Origin: Microbacterium sp.
Lineage (GTDB): Bacteria; Actinomycetota; Actinomycetes; Actinomycetales; Microbacteriaceae
DNA length: 64,000 nt
Direction of reading: 5' to 3'
Assembly (NCBI RefSeq): GCF_031180975.1
Contig: NZ_JAPSLI010000012.1
Span: 1-64,000 of the forward strand
Below, piece by piece: positions 48,333 through 57,503 of this stretch (position 1 is its first letter; every line of letters begins with the position of its first letter). The notes under the pieces were generated by a model. That model searched no databases, was not told where the DNA came from, and saw nothing but the letters and a program-made list of their open reading frames with translations. A program made the translations under genes and the position numbers.

Positions 48333-48451
48333 GATCCGGGATACCGGGACCGGGCGGTTCCCTGCGCTTGTGGCGCGAATGACCGCCTGGTCCCCGCCTC
48401 GCCCTGAGGATGTGGCCGGAATGGTCGTATCCGCCTGAGGGTGGGGCGCGA

Positions 48452-48482
48452 CTGGCCGCTTCGTCGCGCCTGAAGCGGCCAG
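48452..48482. terminator. Hairpin between the converging DUF1844 and SseB genes
   Basis: A perfect 11-bp stem CTGGCCGCTTC / GAAGCGGCCAG with a 9-nt loop lies in a 205-bp gap that also holds degenerate copies of a TGTGGCGCGAATGnCCGCC-like unit (about 48370-48460). It probably terminates both converging transcripts. Confidence 0.7.
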
Positions 48483-48537
48483 GTGCGCCACATCGACGCC
48501 CACGCCACCGGGGACGGACCCGGTTACCGGCGAGCGC

Positions 48538-49326
48538 TCAACGACCGGAAGATCTCAACTTCACGCTGAGCGAGTCGACGAGCACTGCCATCCTGTCGTC
48601 GGCGGCCCAGCGCTGCGCGAGCCGTGTCAGGACTGCGTCCAGCGTCGCCCGGTCGAGGCCGTCGATCAGCTCGAGTGTGACGATGAGCTCGGGGCCCCGC
48701 ATCCTGGCATCCGCGTCGCCGGGGGCGACCGAGACGTCGATCACCGCCAGCTCGTGGGCGATGCTGCGCTGCAGTGCCTGGAACACCTCCGGGGAGAGAA
48801 AACTCGGCTCCCACGGCTGCCCCTGGGCCACGGCCCACACGGCGGGCCGACGGATCACGAACTCCGTCTCGGAGGTCGGGTCGAGCACGATGAGGTCGGT
48901 CTGCTCGCTCGAGGCGGCCAACGCCGCGCGGACGGCCTCGACCGGGATCGGCCGCGCCGCGGCATCCCATCGCGCCATCGTCTCGACCGAGGTGAAGACG
49001 GGCTGGACGCGGCGGCCGTCGGGGGCCGACACGGTGACGAGCGACAGCTCCTGCGTCTTGTCGACGGCGAGGCCGGAGGGCGCGACGCCCTCGAGACCCT
49101 TCTCGGCGATCAGCGGGACGAGCACGCGGGCCGAGCGGAACGCGTCGACGACCTCGCTCTGGCTGGCCCGCCCGGCGCGGAAGCGCAGCAGTGAGTCGAG
49201 CAGCGCCGGGTCGGCCGACCCGTCATCGCCGGACCGCTCGTTGGGCCGGAAGCGGCGGCCCTCCCAGGGGACCCCCGCGGAGTCCGCCGCCGGATGACAG
49301 GCGTGGTCGTCAGTCTCCCGCGACAT
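48538..49326 (-). CDS. SseB family protein
   Basis: This soluble protein of about 262 residues has an SseB N-terminal domain (about 40-165, with [12 protein letters not shown]... and the [10 protein letters not shown] motif) and a C-terminal SseB-like part. Its role is unknown in actinobacteria. The ATG at 49326 overlaps the hisA 3' end by 17 nt and gives [15 protein letters not shown], so it is translationally coupled to hisA. This his-operon partnership is seen in related genomes. Confidence 0.82.
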   Translation of the reverse strand: MSRETDDHACHPAADSAGVPWEGRRFRPNERSGDDGSADPALLDSLLRFRAGRASQSEVVDAFRSARVLVPLIAEKGLEGVAPSGLAVDKTQELSLVTVSAPDGRRVQPVFTSVETMARWDAAARPIPVEAVRAALAASSEQTDLIVLDPTSETEFVIRRPAVWAVAQGQPWEPSFLSPEVFQALQRSIAHELAVIDVSVAPGDADARMRGPELIVTLELIDGLDRATLDAVLTRLAQRWAADDRMAVLVDSLSVKLRSSGR

Positions 49327-50056
49327 CCAGCGCCTCGGCCAGGGTGAACTGCCCGGCATAGAGTGCCTTGCCGATGATGGCGCCTTCCACGCCGAGCGGC
49401 ACGAGTTCGCGCAGCGCGACGATGTCGTCGAGGCTGGACACGCCGCCGGAGGCGATCACGGGCTTCGGGGTGCGCGAGGTGATCTCGCGCAGCAGGTCGA
49501 GGTTCGGTCCGCGCAGGGTGCCGTCCTTCGTGACGTCGGTGACGACGTAACGGCTGCAGCCGGCCTCCTCGAGACGCTCCAGGACCTCCCAGAGGTCACC
49601 GCCCTCCTTCGTCCAGCCGCGGGCGGCGAGGGTCGTGCCGCGCACGTCGAGGCCGACGGCGACGGCCTCCCCGTAGCGGCTGATCACGTCGGCAGCCCAC
49701 TCCGGGTTCTCCAGCGCAGCCGTACCGAGGTTGATGCGCGTCGCGCCGGACTCCAGCGCCGCCTCGAGGCTGGCGTCGTCGCGGATGCCGCCGGAGAGCT
49801 CGATGTTGACGCCGCGATACTGCTTGATGACCTTGCGCACGATGCCGGCGTTGCTGCCCCGGCCGAACGCGGCGTCCAGGTCGACCAGGTGGATCCACTG
49901 CGCCCCCTGGTCCACCCACTCCCCCGCCGCGTCGATCGGGTCGCCATAGCTGGTCTCGGTGCCCGCCTCGCCCTGAGTGAGGCGGACCGCCTTCCCGCCC
50001 GCCACGTCGACGGCGGGGAGCAGGATGAGCGAGGGAGACTGCGCGAAGTCGTTCAT
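49310..50056 (-). CDS. hisA: Phosphoribosyl isomerase (HisA, likely bifunctional PriA)
   Basis: This (βα)8-barrel of 248 residues has the two catalytic aspartates at D17 (LPAVDV) and D174 (VTDVTKDGT). It isomerises ProFAR in histidine synthesis. In many actinobacteria the same enzyme (PriA) also performs the TrpF step of tryptophan synthesis; no trpF is visible in the window. It is separated from hisH by a plus-strand gene. Confidence 0.93.
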   Translation of the reverse strand: MNDFAQSPSLILLPAVDVAGGKAVRLTQGEAGTETSYGDPIDAAGEWVDQGAQWIHLVDLDAAFGRGSNAGIVRKVIKQYRGVNIELSGGIRDDASLEAALESGATRINLGTAALENPEWAADVISRYGEAVAVGLDVRGTTLAARGWTKEGGDLWEVLERLEEAGCSRYVVTDVTKDGTLRGPNLDLLREITSRTPKPVIASGGVSSLDDIVALRELVPLGVEGAIIGKALYAGQFTLAEALDVAGD

Positions 50057-50193
50057 GTCGTCCTTGCGTGAGGAATGTGGTCGCGCCCGATCGAGGCGCG
50101 AGAACCGAGACTAGTCCTGGTCGGCAGCCGGTTCAAACCGGGCGCCTCATGGCGACACCGCGGCTTTCAGACGCCGCCGGTAGGCTTCGAGGG

Positions 50194-51294
50194 ATGTCCG
50201 ACACGCCTGATGAACCGAACGCACCCCGGCCGGAGTACCGCCGACGTCGGCGGGAGCAGCATCAGCCCGAGCCGGCGGCACCAGATCTCATCCTCGGCGC
50301 ACCGCTCTGGTCCGGAGAGGAGCCGGTGCTCCCCGAGCGTGCCGCGGAGCCCGGTCCGCTGCGCGCGGACACGATGCCGGAGCGACGCTCGTTCCTGCAG
50401 ACGGAGCGCCCGGAGGAGCCGGCGCGGGACGGGATGCGCGGGGCGCTGAACCGACTGGGCCTGCGGCTGCCACCGGGCGAACGGGAGCAGTCGGAGCGCG
50501 ACGACGAGCTGGCGGTGAGCCAGCATTGGGCCGGCCCGCGCACCATCGCGGTGGTGAACGGCAAGGGGGGCGCGGGCAAGACGCCGACCACGATCCTGCT
50601 GTCCGCCGTGTTCGCCCGCTACGGCGGGGCGGGCGTGCTCGCGTGGGACAACAACCAGACGCGCGGCACGCTGGGTTGGCGCACGGAGAAGGGTGCGCAC
50701 GACCGCACGCTGCTCGAACTGCTGCCCGAGGCGGGGCGGCTGCTGGGAACGGCGGCGCAGTCGGCGGACCTCGCCCACTTCGTCCACCACCAGCCGCGCG
50801 AGAAGTACGACGTGCTGCGGTCGAAGCCGATTCGCCTCGCGCACGAGAACCGCGTGAATCCCGACGACGTCGACGCGATCCACGCCGTCGCCGCGAAGTT
50901 CTACCGGCTGATCTTCATCGACTCCGGCAACGACGAGTCCGACCCGATGTGGCTGCGGATGATCGACCACGCCGATCAGATCGTCGTGGCGACGACCACC
51001 CGCGACGACCATGCCGAGGCCGGCGCGCTGCTGCTGGAGGCACTGGCGCAGCGTGACGCCCGTTCGGCGCGCCTCGCCGAGCAGTCGGTCGTCGTGGTGT
51101 CGCAGGCAGACCGCAACGCCACGCCCGCGGACGTCGGCCACATCGTCGACGGCTACCGCTCCCTCGCACGCGAGGTCGTCAGCATTCCGTTCGACCACGA
51201 GATGGTGGACGGGCATCTGCGGTATAGCAGCCTCGGCCGGCGCACGCAGCGCGCCTGGCTCTCGGCCGCGGCGGCGGTCGCCCGCGGCCTCTGA
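50194..51294 (+). CDS. ParA/MinD-like P-loop ATPase with an Arg/Pro-rich N-terminal extension
   Basis: This protein of 366 residues has about 110 residues of low-complexity, charged N-terminus followed by a deviant Walker A GKGGAGKTP (K124 and K129) and the Walker B-like LIFIDSGNDESDP. The usual second Thr after GKT is Pro131. It resembles actinobacterial ParA-like proteins of unknown cargo. TAGGCT ends 7 nt before the ATG. It is on the opposite strand to the his genes on both sides. Confidence 0.8.
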   Translation: MSDTPDEPNAPRPEYRRRRREQHQPEPAAPDLILGAPLWSGEEPVLPERAAEPGPLRADTMPERRSFLQTERPEEPARDGMRGALNRLGLRLPPGEREQSERDDELAVSQHWAGPRTIAVVNGKGGAGKTPTTILLSAVFARYGGAGVLAWDNNQTRGTLGWRTEKGAHDRTLLELLPEAGRLLGTAAQSADLAHFVHHQPREKYDVLRSKPIRLAHENRVNPDDVDAIHAVAAKFYRLIFIDSGNDESDPMWLRMIDHADQIVVATTTRDDHAEAGALLLEALAQRDARSARLAEQSVVVVSQADRNATPADVGHIVDGYRSLAREVVSIPFDHEMVDGHLRYSSLGRRTQRAWLSAAAAVARGL

Positions 51295-51317
51295 CGGGCG
51301 GTCGTCCCGACCGGGGA

Positions 51318-51956
51318 TCAGCGCAGGCTGCCGACCCAGTTGCGCAGCAGCCGGATGCCGGCATCGCCGGACTTCTCCGGGTGGAACTGCGTCGCCGACA
51401 GCGGACCGTTCTCCACGGCGGCGAGGAACCGCTCGCCGTGGGTGGCCCAGGTCAGAGCCGGCTTCGGGAACGGTGGCTGAACGTCGAGGTCCCAGCTCTT
51501 CGCCGCGAACGAGTGGACGAAGTAGAACCGCTCGTGCTCGATGCCGCGGAACAGGACGCTGTTCTCGCCGGCTTCCACGGTGTTCCAGCCCATGTGCGGA
51601 AGCACCGGGGATTCCAGCTGCGTGACAGTGCCCGGCCACTCGCCGAGGCCGTCGGTGTTCTGACCGCGTTCGACGCCGCGGGCGAACATCACCTGCATGC
51701 CGACGCAGATGCCGAGCACTGGGCGGCCACCCGCGAGGCGACGTTCGATGATCTCGTCCCCGCCGTGGGCACGGAGCGCCTCGCGGACCGCGGCGAACGC
51801 CCCGACACCGGGGACGACCAGACCGTCGGCCTCCAGCGCCGCCGTGCGATCACCGGTGAGCTCGACCTCCGCCCCGGCGGCGGCCAATGCCTTCACCGCC
51901 GAGTGGACGTTGCCGGATTCGTAGTCGAAGACCGCGACTCGAGGTGCGCTGCTCAC
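51318..51956 (-). CDS. hisH: Imidazole glycerol phosphate synthase, glutamine amidotransferase subunit
   Basis: This class I amidotransferase of 212 residues has the triad Cys84 (GICVGMQ), His192 and Glu194 (FHPEKS). It supplies ammonia to HisF, which is not in the window. Its ATG overlaps the hisB stop. Confidence 0.95.
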   Translation of the reverse strand: MSSAPRVAVFDYESGNVHSAVKALAAAGAEVELTGDRTAALEADGLVVPGVGAFAAVREALRAHGGDEIIERRLAGGRPVLGICVGMQVMFARGVERGQNTDGLGEWPGTVTQLESPVLPHMGWNTVEAGENSVLFRGIEHERFYFVHSFAAKSWDLDVQPPFPKPALTWATHGERFLAAVENGPLSATQFHPEKSGDAGIRLLRNWVGSLR

Positions 51957-52555
51957 AGTGCGCCCTTCGTGGAGGGGATGCCGTCGACCAGCGGGTCGAG
52001 GGTCTTGGCCTGTCGGAACGCGCGCGCGAAGGCCTTGAACTCCGCCTCCGCGATGTGGTGCGGGTCGCGGCCGCCCACCACGCGCACGTGCACGGTGAGT
52101 CCGGCGTTGAAGGTGATCGCCTCGAAGACGTGGCGCACCAGGGAACCGGTGAAGTGCCCGCCGATGAGGTGGAACTCGAACCCGGCGGGCTCCCCCTCGT
52201 GCACGAGGAACGGCCGGCCGGAGATGTCGACGACGGCCTGCGCCAGCGCCTCGTCCAGCGGCACCAGGGCGTCGCCGTAGCGGGAGATGCCCGCCTTGTC
52301 GCCGAGTGCCTCACGGATCGCCTGACCGAGCACGATCGAGACGTCCTCGACGGTGTGGTGCGCGTCGATGTGCGTGTCGCCGGTCGCCTTGACGGTCAGG
52401 TCGGTCAGCGAGTGCTTGGCGAACGCCGTCAGCATGTGGTCGAAGAACGGCACCGACGTGTCGATGCTGCTGCGCCCGGTGCCGTCGAGGTCGAGTTCGA
52501 CCTCGACCGTCGACTCCGAGGTGCTGCGCGTGCGGCGGGCGGTGCGTGCGGTCAT
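51953..52555 (-). CDS. hisB: Imidazoleglycerol-phosphate dehydratase
   Basis: This monofunctional HisB of 200 residues has the Mn-binding segments FFDHML...[18 protein letters not shown] and [16 protein letters not shown]. Its ATG overlaps the hisC stop (ATGA). It carries no phosphatase domain. Confidence 0.96.
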   Translation of the reverse strand: MTARTARRTRSTSESTVEVELDLDGTGRSSIDTSVPFFDHMLTAFAKHSLTDLTVKATGDTHIDAHHTVEDVSIVLGQAIREALGDKAGISRYGDALVPLDEALAQAVVDISGRPFLVHEGEPAGFEFHLIGGHFTGSLVRHVFEAITFNAGLTVHVRVVGGRDPHHIAEAEFKAFARAFRQAKTLDPLVDGIPSTKGAL

Positions 52556-53634
52556 GAAGGCGATCCTATCGACGCCAGCGCGTCCAGGAACGCGGTGGTC
52601 TCCGCCTCGGTGCCGGCGGTCACCCGCAGGTGGCCAGGGATGCCGACGTCCCGGATGAGCACGCCACGGTCGTACAGCCCCCGCCACACCGCCTTGGGGT
52701 CGTCGACGCCGCCGAACAGCACGAAGTTGGACCAGGACGGGTGCGGGTCGTAACCCAGCGCCTCGAGCGTCGCGGAGATGCGGTCGCGCTGTGCGACGAT
52801 CTCGTCGACCATGTGCAGCATGGTGGCGGAGTTGCGCAACGCTGCCACAGCCGCCGCCTGGGTGAGCGCGCTGAGGTGGTAAGGCAGTCGCACCAGCCGC
52901 AGGGCGTCGATGAACACCGGATCAGCGGCCAGGTAACCGACTCGGGCTCCGGCGAACGCGAATGCCTTGCTCATCGTGCGCGAGACGGCAAGGCGGGGAC
53001 GGCCGTCGAGGAGCGTGAGAGCGGATGCCGCATCGTGCGGCGCGAACTCGTGATAGGCCTCGTCGACGATGACCACACCCTTGGCCACCTCGTAGACCGC
53101 CTCGACGACATCCAGCCCGAGAGGCGTACCCGTCGGGTTGTTCGGCGAGCACAGGATGACCACATCGGGGTCGGCCGCTGCGACCTGGGCGGCGGCGTCC
53201 TCGGCGGTGAGGGTGTAATCGGGCTCGCGGGTGCCGGCGAGCCAGCGCGCGCCCGTGCCCTGGGCGATCAGCGGGTACATCGAGTAGGTCGGTGAGAAGC
53301 CGAAGACCGTGCGACCGGGTCCGGCGAACGCCTGCATGATGTGCTGCAGCACCTCGTTGGATCCGTTGCCTGCCCAGATCCGGTCGGCGCTCAGGCCGTG
53401 GCCGAGGTACTCGGCGAAGGCCTCGCGGAGCGGCGTGAACTCGCGGTCCGGGTAGCGGTTCACGTCGCGCAGGGCGAGGGCGATGTCGTCGAGGATGTCG
53501 CTGGCGACGTCGTCCGGCACCGGATGCGTGTTCTCGTTCACGTTGAGCGCGATGGGCAGGGGTGCCTGCGGCGCACCGTAGGGGGTCGAGCCGCGAAGAT
53601 CGTCGCGGAGGGGCAGCTCATCGAGGGATGTCAC
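52552..53634 (-). CDS. hisC: Histidinol-phosphate aminotransferase
   Basis: This class I/II PLP enzyme of about 360 residues carries the PLP lysine in [12 protein letters not shown] and the N-terminal motif [13 protein letters not shown] prefer the GTG at 53634, because TAGCAT ends 7 nt before it and homologues start close to this point. The ATG at 53643 lies inside that hexamer. It heads hisC-hisB-hisH. Confidence 0.92.
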   Translation of the reverse strand: MTSLDELPLRDDLRGSTPYGAPQAPLPIALNVNENTHPVPDDVASDILDDIALALRDVNRYPDREFTPLREAFAEYLGHGLSADRIWAGNGSNEVLQHIMQAFAGPGRTVFGFSPTYSMYPLIAQGTGARWLAGTREPDYTLTAEDAAAQVAAADPDVVILCSPNNPTGTPLGLDVVEAVYEVAKGVVIVDEAYHEFAPHDAASALTLLDGRPRLAVSRTMSKAFAFAGARVGYLAADPVFIDALRLVRLPYHLSALTQAAAVAALRNSATMLHMVDEIVAQRDRISATLEALGYDPHPSWSNFVLFGGVDDPKAVWRGLYDRGVLIRDVGIPGHLRVTAGTEAETTAFLDALASIGSPS

Positions 53635-53685
53635 TCTTCCCATGCTAGAGCGCGGGGAATGGGAGGGCCCTTCGGATGACGGGGC

Positions 53686-54078
53686 TCAGTCGGCGTACTC
53701 CACCGGGATCGCGATCTCGCTGCCGGCCTGGACCATCCCGCTGGGGAGGTTGTTGAGGCGGATGATGTCCTCGACCACCTCACGAGGGTCGACGCCGGGC
53801 GCCGCCTCGGCCGCGATGGACCACAGGGTGTCGCCGGGAAGCACGGTGACGGTCTCGAAGACGACCGGCTCGGCCTGCTCCCCCGAGGCGAGAGCGGAGC
53901 CGCCGGCGAGCACCGAGGCGACGATACCTGCGACGAGGGGCGTCGCAGCCAGGCCGAGCAGGACGCGACGCCCACGGGTGGTGAGCCGCAGCCGCGTCGT
54001 CGCGGCGCTCGCGCGCCGAGCGGCCAGGGTGGCGGTGATGTCGATGGTCACGGGTGCCTGGATGCCGGTGGTGCTCAT
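53686..54078 (-). CDS. LysM-domain membrane protein, likely SOS-induced division suppressor
   Basis: This 130-residue protein has a basic cytoplasmic N-terminus, one membrane span (about 38-60) and an extracytoplasmic LysM domain (about 75-126, with [13 protein letters not shown]). It is divergent from lexA, as are the LysM-type SOS proteins Rv2719c in Mycobacterium and DivS-like proteins in Corynebacterium, which halt septation on DNA damage. That role is inferred from position and domain order. Confidence 0.82.
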   Translation of the reverse strand: MSTTGIQAPVTIDITATLAARRASAATTRLRLTTRGRRVLLGLAATPLVAGIVASVLAGGSALASGEQAEPVVFETVTVLPGDTLWSIAAEAAPGVDPREVVEDIIRLNNLPSGMVQAGSEIAIPVEYAD

Positions 54079-54131
54079 GTGACGCTCCTCTGCGCTCCGC
54101 CGGCGGAGCCGGTGGGAAGTGGTGCAGCTTT

Positions 54132-54165
54132 CGCATCCGCCATCCGGCCGGGGATGGCGGATGCG
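54132..54165. promoter_or_regulatory. Long hairpin in the lexA / LysM intergenic region
   Basis: A perfect 14-bp stem CGCATCCGCCATCC / GGATGGCGGATGCG with loop GGCCGG, extended by a further pairing with one bulge, lies 54 nt upstream of the LysM start codon. It would fall in the 5' leader of the LysM mRNA, where it could affect its translation or decay. Confidence 0.7.
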
Positions 54166-54186
54166 AAGCTACGTTCCGAATATATC

Positions 54187-54231
54187 TTCGATATCGAACA
54201 TCTGTCAACCGTTCTTCGAAACCTGGTTCGA
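54187..54231. promoter_or_regulatory. lexA operator: SOS (LexA) box region with a palindrome
   Basis: TCGAAACCTGGTTCGA (54216-54231) matches the actinobacterial SOS box TCGAAC-N4-GTTCGA with one mismatch. Upstream lie a 12-bp perfect palindrome TTCGATATCGAA (54187-54198) and a weaker half-site TCGAACATCTGTCAAC (54194-54209). A further weak copy begins at 54248. These lie between the two divergent genes and support joint LexA control. Confidence 0.8.
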
Positions 54232-54386
54232 GTTTCTTCCGACACGCTCGAACAGATCTTCCGAATCCCGGAGGAACTCGGATACCGTTTCGATATGCAC
54301 AGCCCACCACGGGCCACCGACATTCGAATCCGACGCCAGCGACGGCGTCCGATGCAGCAGCGCGGACAGCGCACGAAGGAGCACTG

Positions 54387-55073
54387 ATGAGCGAGACACC
54401 CGCCCCGGCATCCGACGCCCCGCGCACCCGCCGCCGGAAGAGCCTGAGCCCCAAGCAGATGGCCATCCTGGAGGTCATCCAGAGCTCGATCGCGCGTCAC
54501 GGGTACCCCCCGAGCATGCGGGAGATCGGCGACGCGGTGGGGCTGAAGTCGCTGTCCAGCGTGACCCATCAGCTGGGTCAGCTGGAGTTGAGCGGCTACC
54601 TGCGCCGTGACCCGGGCAAGACGAGGGCGATGGAGGTGCTCATCGATCTGCCGGGGACGAGCACCGAGAACCCGGCCGACGCCGGCCCCTCGGTGGGCGA
54701 CGCCGCGCTCGTACCGCTGGTCGGCCGGATCGCCGCCGGCGTGCCGATCACCGCCGAGCAGCAGGTCGAGGAGATCTTCCCGCTCCCCCGGCAGCTCGTC
54801 GGCAAGGGCGAGCTGTTCATGCTGAAGGTCAGCGGCGACTCGATGATCGATGCGGCCATCTGCGACGGCGACTGGGTGGTCGTGCGGTCGCAGAACACCG
54901 CCGAGAACGGCGAGATCGTCGCGGCGATGCTCGACGGCGAAGCCACCGTCAAGACGTTCCGGCGCCGTGACGGGCACACCTGGCTGCTGCCGCGCAACTC
55001 GGCGTTCGAGCCGATCCTCGGCGACGACGCGACCGTGCTCGGCAAGGTCGTCGCCGTGCTCCGCGCCGTCTGA
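54387..55073 (+). CDS. lexA: LexA repressor
   Basis: This SOS repressor of 228 residues has an N-terminal winged helix-turn-helix (about 20-85) and a C-terminal self-cleaving peptidase domain. The cleavage site is Ala117-Gly118 in RIAAGVP, with catalytic Ser152 (GDSMID) and Lys189 (ATVKTF). The ATG at 54387 has GAAGGAG 5 nt upstream. It is probably self-regulated through the boxes at 54187-54231. Confidence 0.98.
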   Translation: MSETPAPASDAPRTRRRKSLSPKQMAILEVIQSSIARHGYPPSMREIGDAVGLKSLSSVTHQLGQLELSGYLRRDPGKTRAMEVLIDLPGTSTENPADAGPSVGDAALVPLVGRIAAGVPITAEQQVEEIFPLPRQLVGKGELFMLKVSGDSMIDAAICDGDWVVVRSQNTAENGEIVAAMLDGEATVKTFRRRDGHTWLLPRNSAFEPILGDDATVLGKVVAVLRAV

Positions 55074-55167
55074 CCCCTCTCTCAACCCCTCTCTCAACCC
55101 GTTTGGGGCGGATTCTCGCGTTCGGGGCGGGTCTCCGCCGCCCCAAGTGCGAGAATCCGCCCCAAAC
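55074..55167. repeat. 12-bp tandem repeat plus a 67-bp palindromic element (terminator)
   Basis: CCCCTCTCTCAA occurs twice in tandem (55074-55085, 55086-55097). It is followed by a perfect 19-bp inverted repeat GTTTGGGGCGGATTCTCGC (55101-55119) / GCGAGAATCCGCCCCAAAC (55149-55167). The loop itself folds as a second hairpin, GGGGCGG-7-CCGCCCC (55124-55144). The element lies between converging lexA and metE, so it should end both transcripts. Its nested symmetry resembles REP/BIME or miniature transposable elements. Confidence 0.85.
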
Positions 55168-55190
55168 CGGTGTGTGTGGGGGGACCCGTG

Positions 55191-57503
55191 TCAGGCGCGG
55201 ATGGCGACGTCCTCACGCACGCGGCGGGTGGCCTCCACGATGTTGCGCAGCGAGGCGATGGTCTCGTCGTATCCGCGGGTCTTCAGCCCGCAGTCCGGGT
55301 TCACCCACACCTGGCGCAGCGGCAGCTCCTCGGTCGCCCGGCGCAGCAGCGCCTCGATCTCGTCCACGCTCGGCACGCGCGGCGAGTGGATGTCGTACAC
55401 GCCGGGTCCGATGCCGTGGTCGAAGCCCGCCTCGGCGATGTCCGCGACGACCTCCATGCGGCTGCGGGCCGCCTCGATCGAGGTGACGTCGGCGTCCAGC
55501 GCACGGATGGCGTCGATCACGACACCGAACTCGGAGTAACACAGGTGGGTGTGCACCTGGGTGGCGGGGGCGGCGCCGGCGGTGGCCAGGCGGAACGAAC
55601 GCACCGACCAATCGAGGTAGGCCGGCTGGTCCGCCTTCTTCAGCGGCAGCAGCTCGCGCAGCGCCGGCTCGTCGACCTGGATGATGGCGATGCCCGCCTG
55701 CTCCAGGTCGGCGATCTCGTCACGCAGCGCGAGAGCGACCTGGTTGGCGGTCTCGGCCAGCGGCTGGTCGTCTCGGACGAACGACCAGGCCAGGATCGTC
55801 ACGGGTCCGGTGAGCATGCCCTTGACCGGCTTGACGCTGAGCGACTGCGCGTACGACGCCCAGTCGACGGTGATCGGCGCAGGGCGCGACACGTCGCCCC
55901 ACAGGATCGACGGCCGGGTGGCCCGGGAACCGTACGACTGCACCCAGCCGTTCTCGGTGACCGCGAATCCGTCGAGGTGCTCGGCGAAGTACTGCACCAT
56001 GTCGTTGCGCTCCGGCTCGCCGTGCACCAGCACGTCGAGTCCGAGGTCCTCCTGCAGCGAGACGACACGGTCGATCTCCGCCTTCAGGAACGCCTCGTAG
56101 TCCTCGGCCGGCAGCTCGCCGCGCAGGTACTGGGCGCGCGCCCGGCGGATGTCTCCCGTCTGCGGGAACGACCCGATCGTCGTCAGCGGCAGGGCGGGCA
56201 GATCGAGTGCCTGCTGGGCGGTCTCGCGCTCCTCGTACGACGCGCGTGCGAAGTCCTCCTCGGACAGTTCGCGGGCGCGGACCGCGCCGTCGCGCACGCC
56301 GGGGGCGCTGCGGCGGTCGGCCAGCGCGGCGGATGCCGCGTCGAGCTCGGTATGAATCGCGTCGCGGCCCTCCGCCAGGCCCCGTGCCAGGGTGACGACC
56401 TGCCCGACCTTCTGGTCGGCGAAGGCCAGCCACGACACCAGGCGGGCGTCGAGTGCGGACTCGTCCTCGACGTCGTGCGGCACGTGCAGCAGCGAGGTGG
56501 AGGTGGAGGCGGCGACCGCGTCGGCGCCGAGGGCGCGCAGCGCCTCGAGTAGGCCGAACGCGGCATCCAGGTCTCCGCGCCAGATGTTGTGGCCGTCGAT
56601 GACGCCGCCGACCAGGGTCTTGCCGGCCAGGTCGGCGCCGCCGGCCGGCACGGCACCGCGCACCAGGTCGACGCCGATCGCCTCGACGGGAGCGGCGGCG
56701 AGCACGTCGAAGGCGGCGTCGAGGGCGGCGTACGGCGCCGCGACGAAGATCGAAGGACGCTCGGCTGCGCCGCCGAGCACGGCCAGCGCCCGCTGCGCGG
56801 CATCCGCAAGCTCCTGCGGCGCGACCGGCAGCGACTCGCTGACCAGGGCGGGCTCATCGAGCTGCACCCACTCGGCGCCGGCGGCCTTCAGCTTCGCGAG
56901 CAGCTCGGTGTACACCGGGAGCAGGTCATCCAGGCGGGACAGCGGCGCATACCCTTCCGGGGCGTCGTCGGACGCCTTCGACAGGGCCAGCAGCGTGACG
57001 GGTCCGACGATCACGGGTCGGGTGCGGAACCCGGCATCCGCGGCCTCGGCCACCTCGCGGACCAGACGCTCGCTGGAGAGGGTGAACGTCGTCTCCGGGC
57101 CGATCTCGGGCACCAGGTAGTGGTAGTTGGAGTCGAACCACTTCGTCATCTCGAGGGGCGCACGCTCGCCCTCGCCGCGGGCGATGGTGAAGTAGGCGGG
57201 CAGGCCGATGGTGCCATCCGCGTCGCGCAGGTCCTCGAACCGTGCGGGGATCGCACCGACCGTGACCGCCGCGTCGAGCACCTGGTCGTAGTACGAGAAC
57301 GACTCCGGGATGGCGGAATCATCCCGCCCGAGGCCGAGGGCGGCGAGGCGCTCACGGGTGACGCGGCGCAGCTCGGCGGTGGTGCGCTCCAGCTCGGCCT
57401 CGTCGATGCGGCCGGCCCAGAACGACTCCACGGCCTTCTTCAGTTCGCGGCGGCGCCCGATGCGCGGGTATCCGAGGATGGTCCCTGCGGGGAAAGCGGT
57501 CAT
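55191..57503 (-). CDS. metE: Cobalamin-independent methionine synthase
   Basis: This protein of 770 residues transfers the methyl group from methyltetrahydrofolate polyglutamate to homocysteine. The C-terminal zinc ligands His653 and Cys655 (HLCYSEF) and Cys738 (NPDCGLKTR) are present. Its ATG overlaps the metF stop. No cobalamin riboswitch or vitamin-dependent homologue is visible. Confidence 0.97.
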   Translation of the reverse strand: MTAFPAGTILGYPRIGRRRELKKAVESFWAGRIDEAELERTTAELRRVTRERLAALGLGRDDSAIPESFSYYDQVLDAAVTVGAIPARFEDLRDADGTIGLPAYFTIARGEGERAPLEMTKWFDSNYHYLVPEIGPETTFTLSSERLVREVAEAADAGFRTRPVIVGPVTLLALSKASDDAPEGYAPLSRLDDLLPVYTELLAKLKAAGAEWVQLDEPALVSESLPVAPQELADAAQRALAVLGGAAERPSIFVAAPYAALDAAFDVLAAAPVEAIGVDLVRGAVPAGGADLAGKTLVGGVIDGHNIWRGDLDAAFGLLEALRALGADAVAASTSTSLLHVPHDVEDESALDARLVSWLAFADQKVGQVVTLARGLAEGRDAIHTELDAASAALADRRSAPGVRDGAVRARELSEEDFARASYEERETAQQALDLPALPLTTIGSFPQTGDIRRARAQYLRGELPAEDYEAFLKAEIDRVVSLQEDLGLDVLVHGEPERNDMVQYFAEHLDGFAVTENGWVQSYGSRATRPSILWGDVSRPAPITVDWASYAQSLSVKPVKGMLTGPVTILAWSFVRDDQPLAETANQVALALRDEIADLEQAGIAIIQVDEPALRELLPLKKADQPAYLDWSVRSFRLATAGAAPATQVHTHLCYSEFGVVIDAIRALDADVTSIEAARSRMEVVADIAEAGFDHGIGPGVYDIHSPRVPSVDEIEALLRRATEELPLRQVWVNPDCGLKTRGYDETIASLRNIVEATRRVREDVAIRA

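Noticed and set aside
54248-54263. A second full SOS box
   Set aside because: TCGAACAGATCTTCCG has a good left half but a poor right half; noted only as a weak copy.
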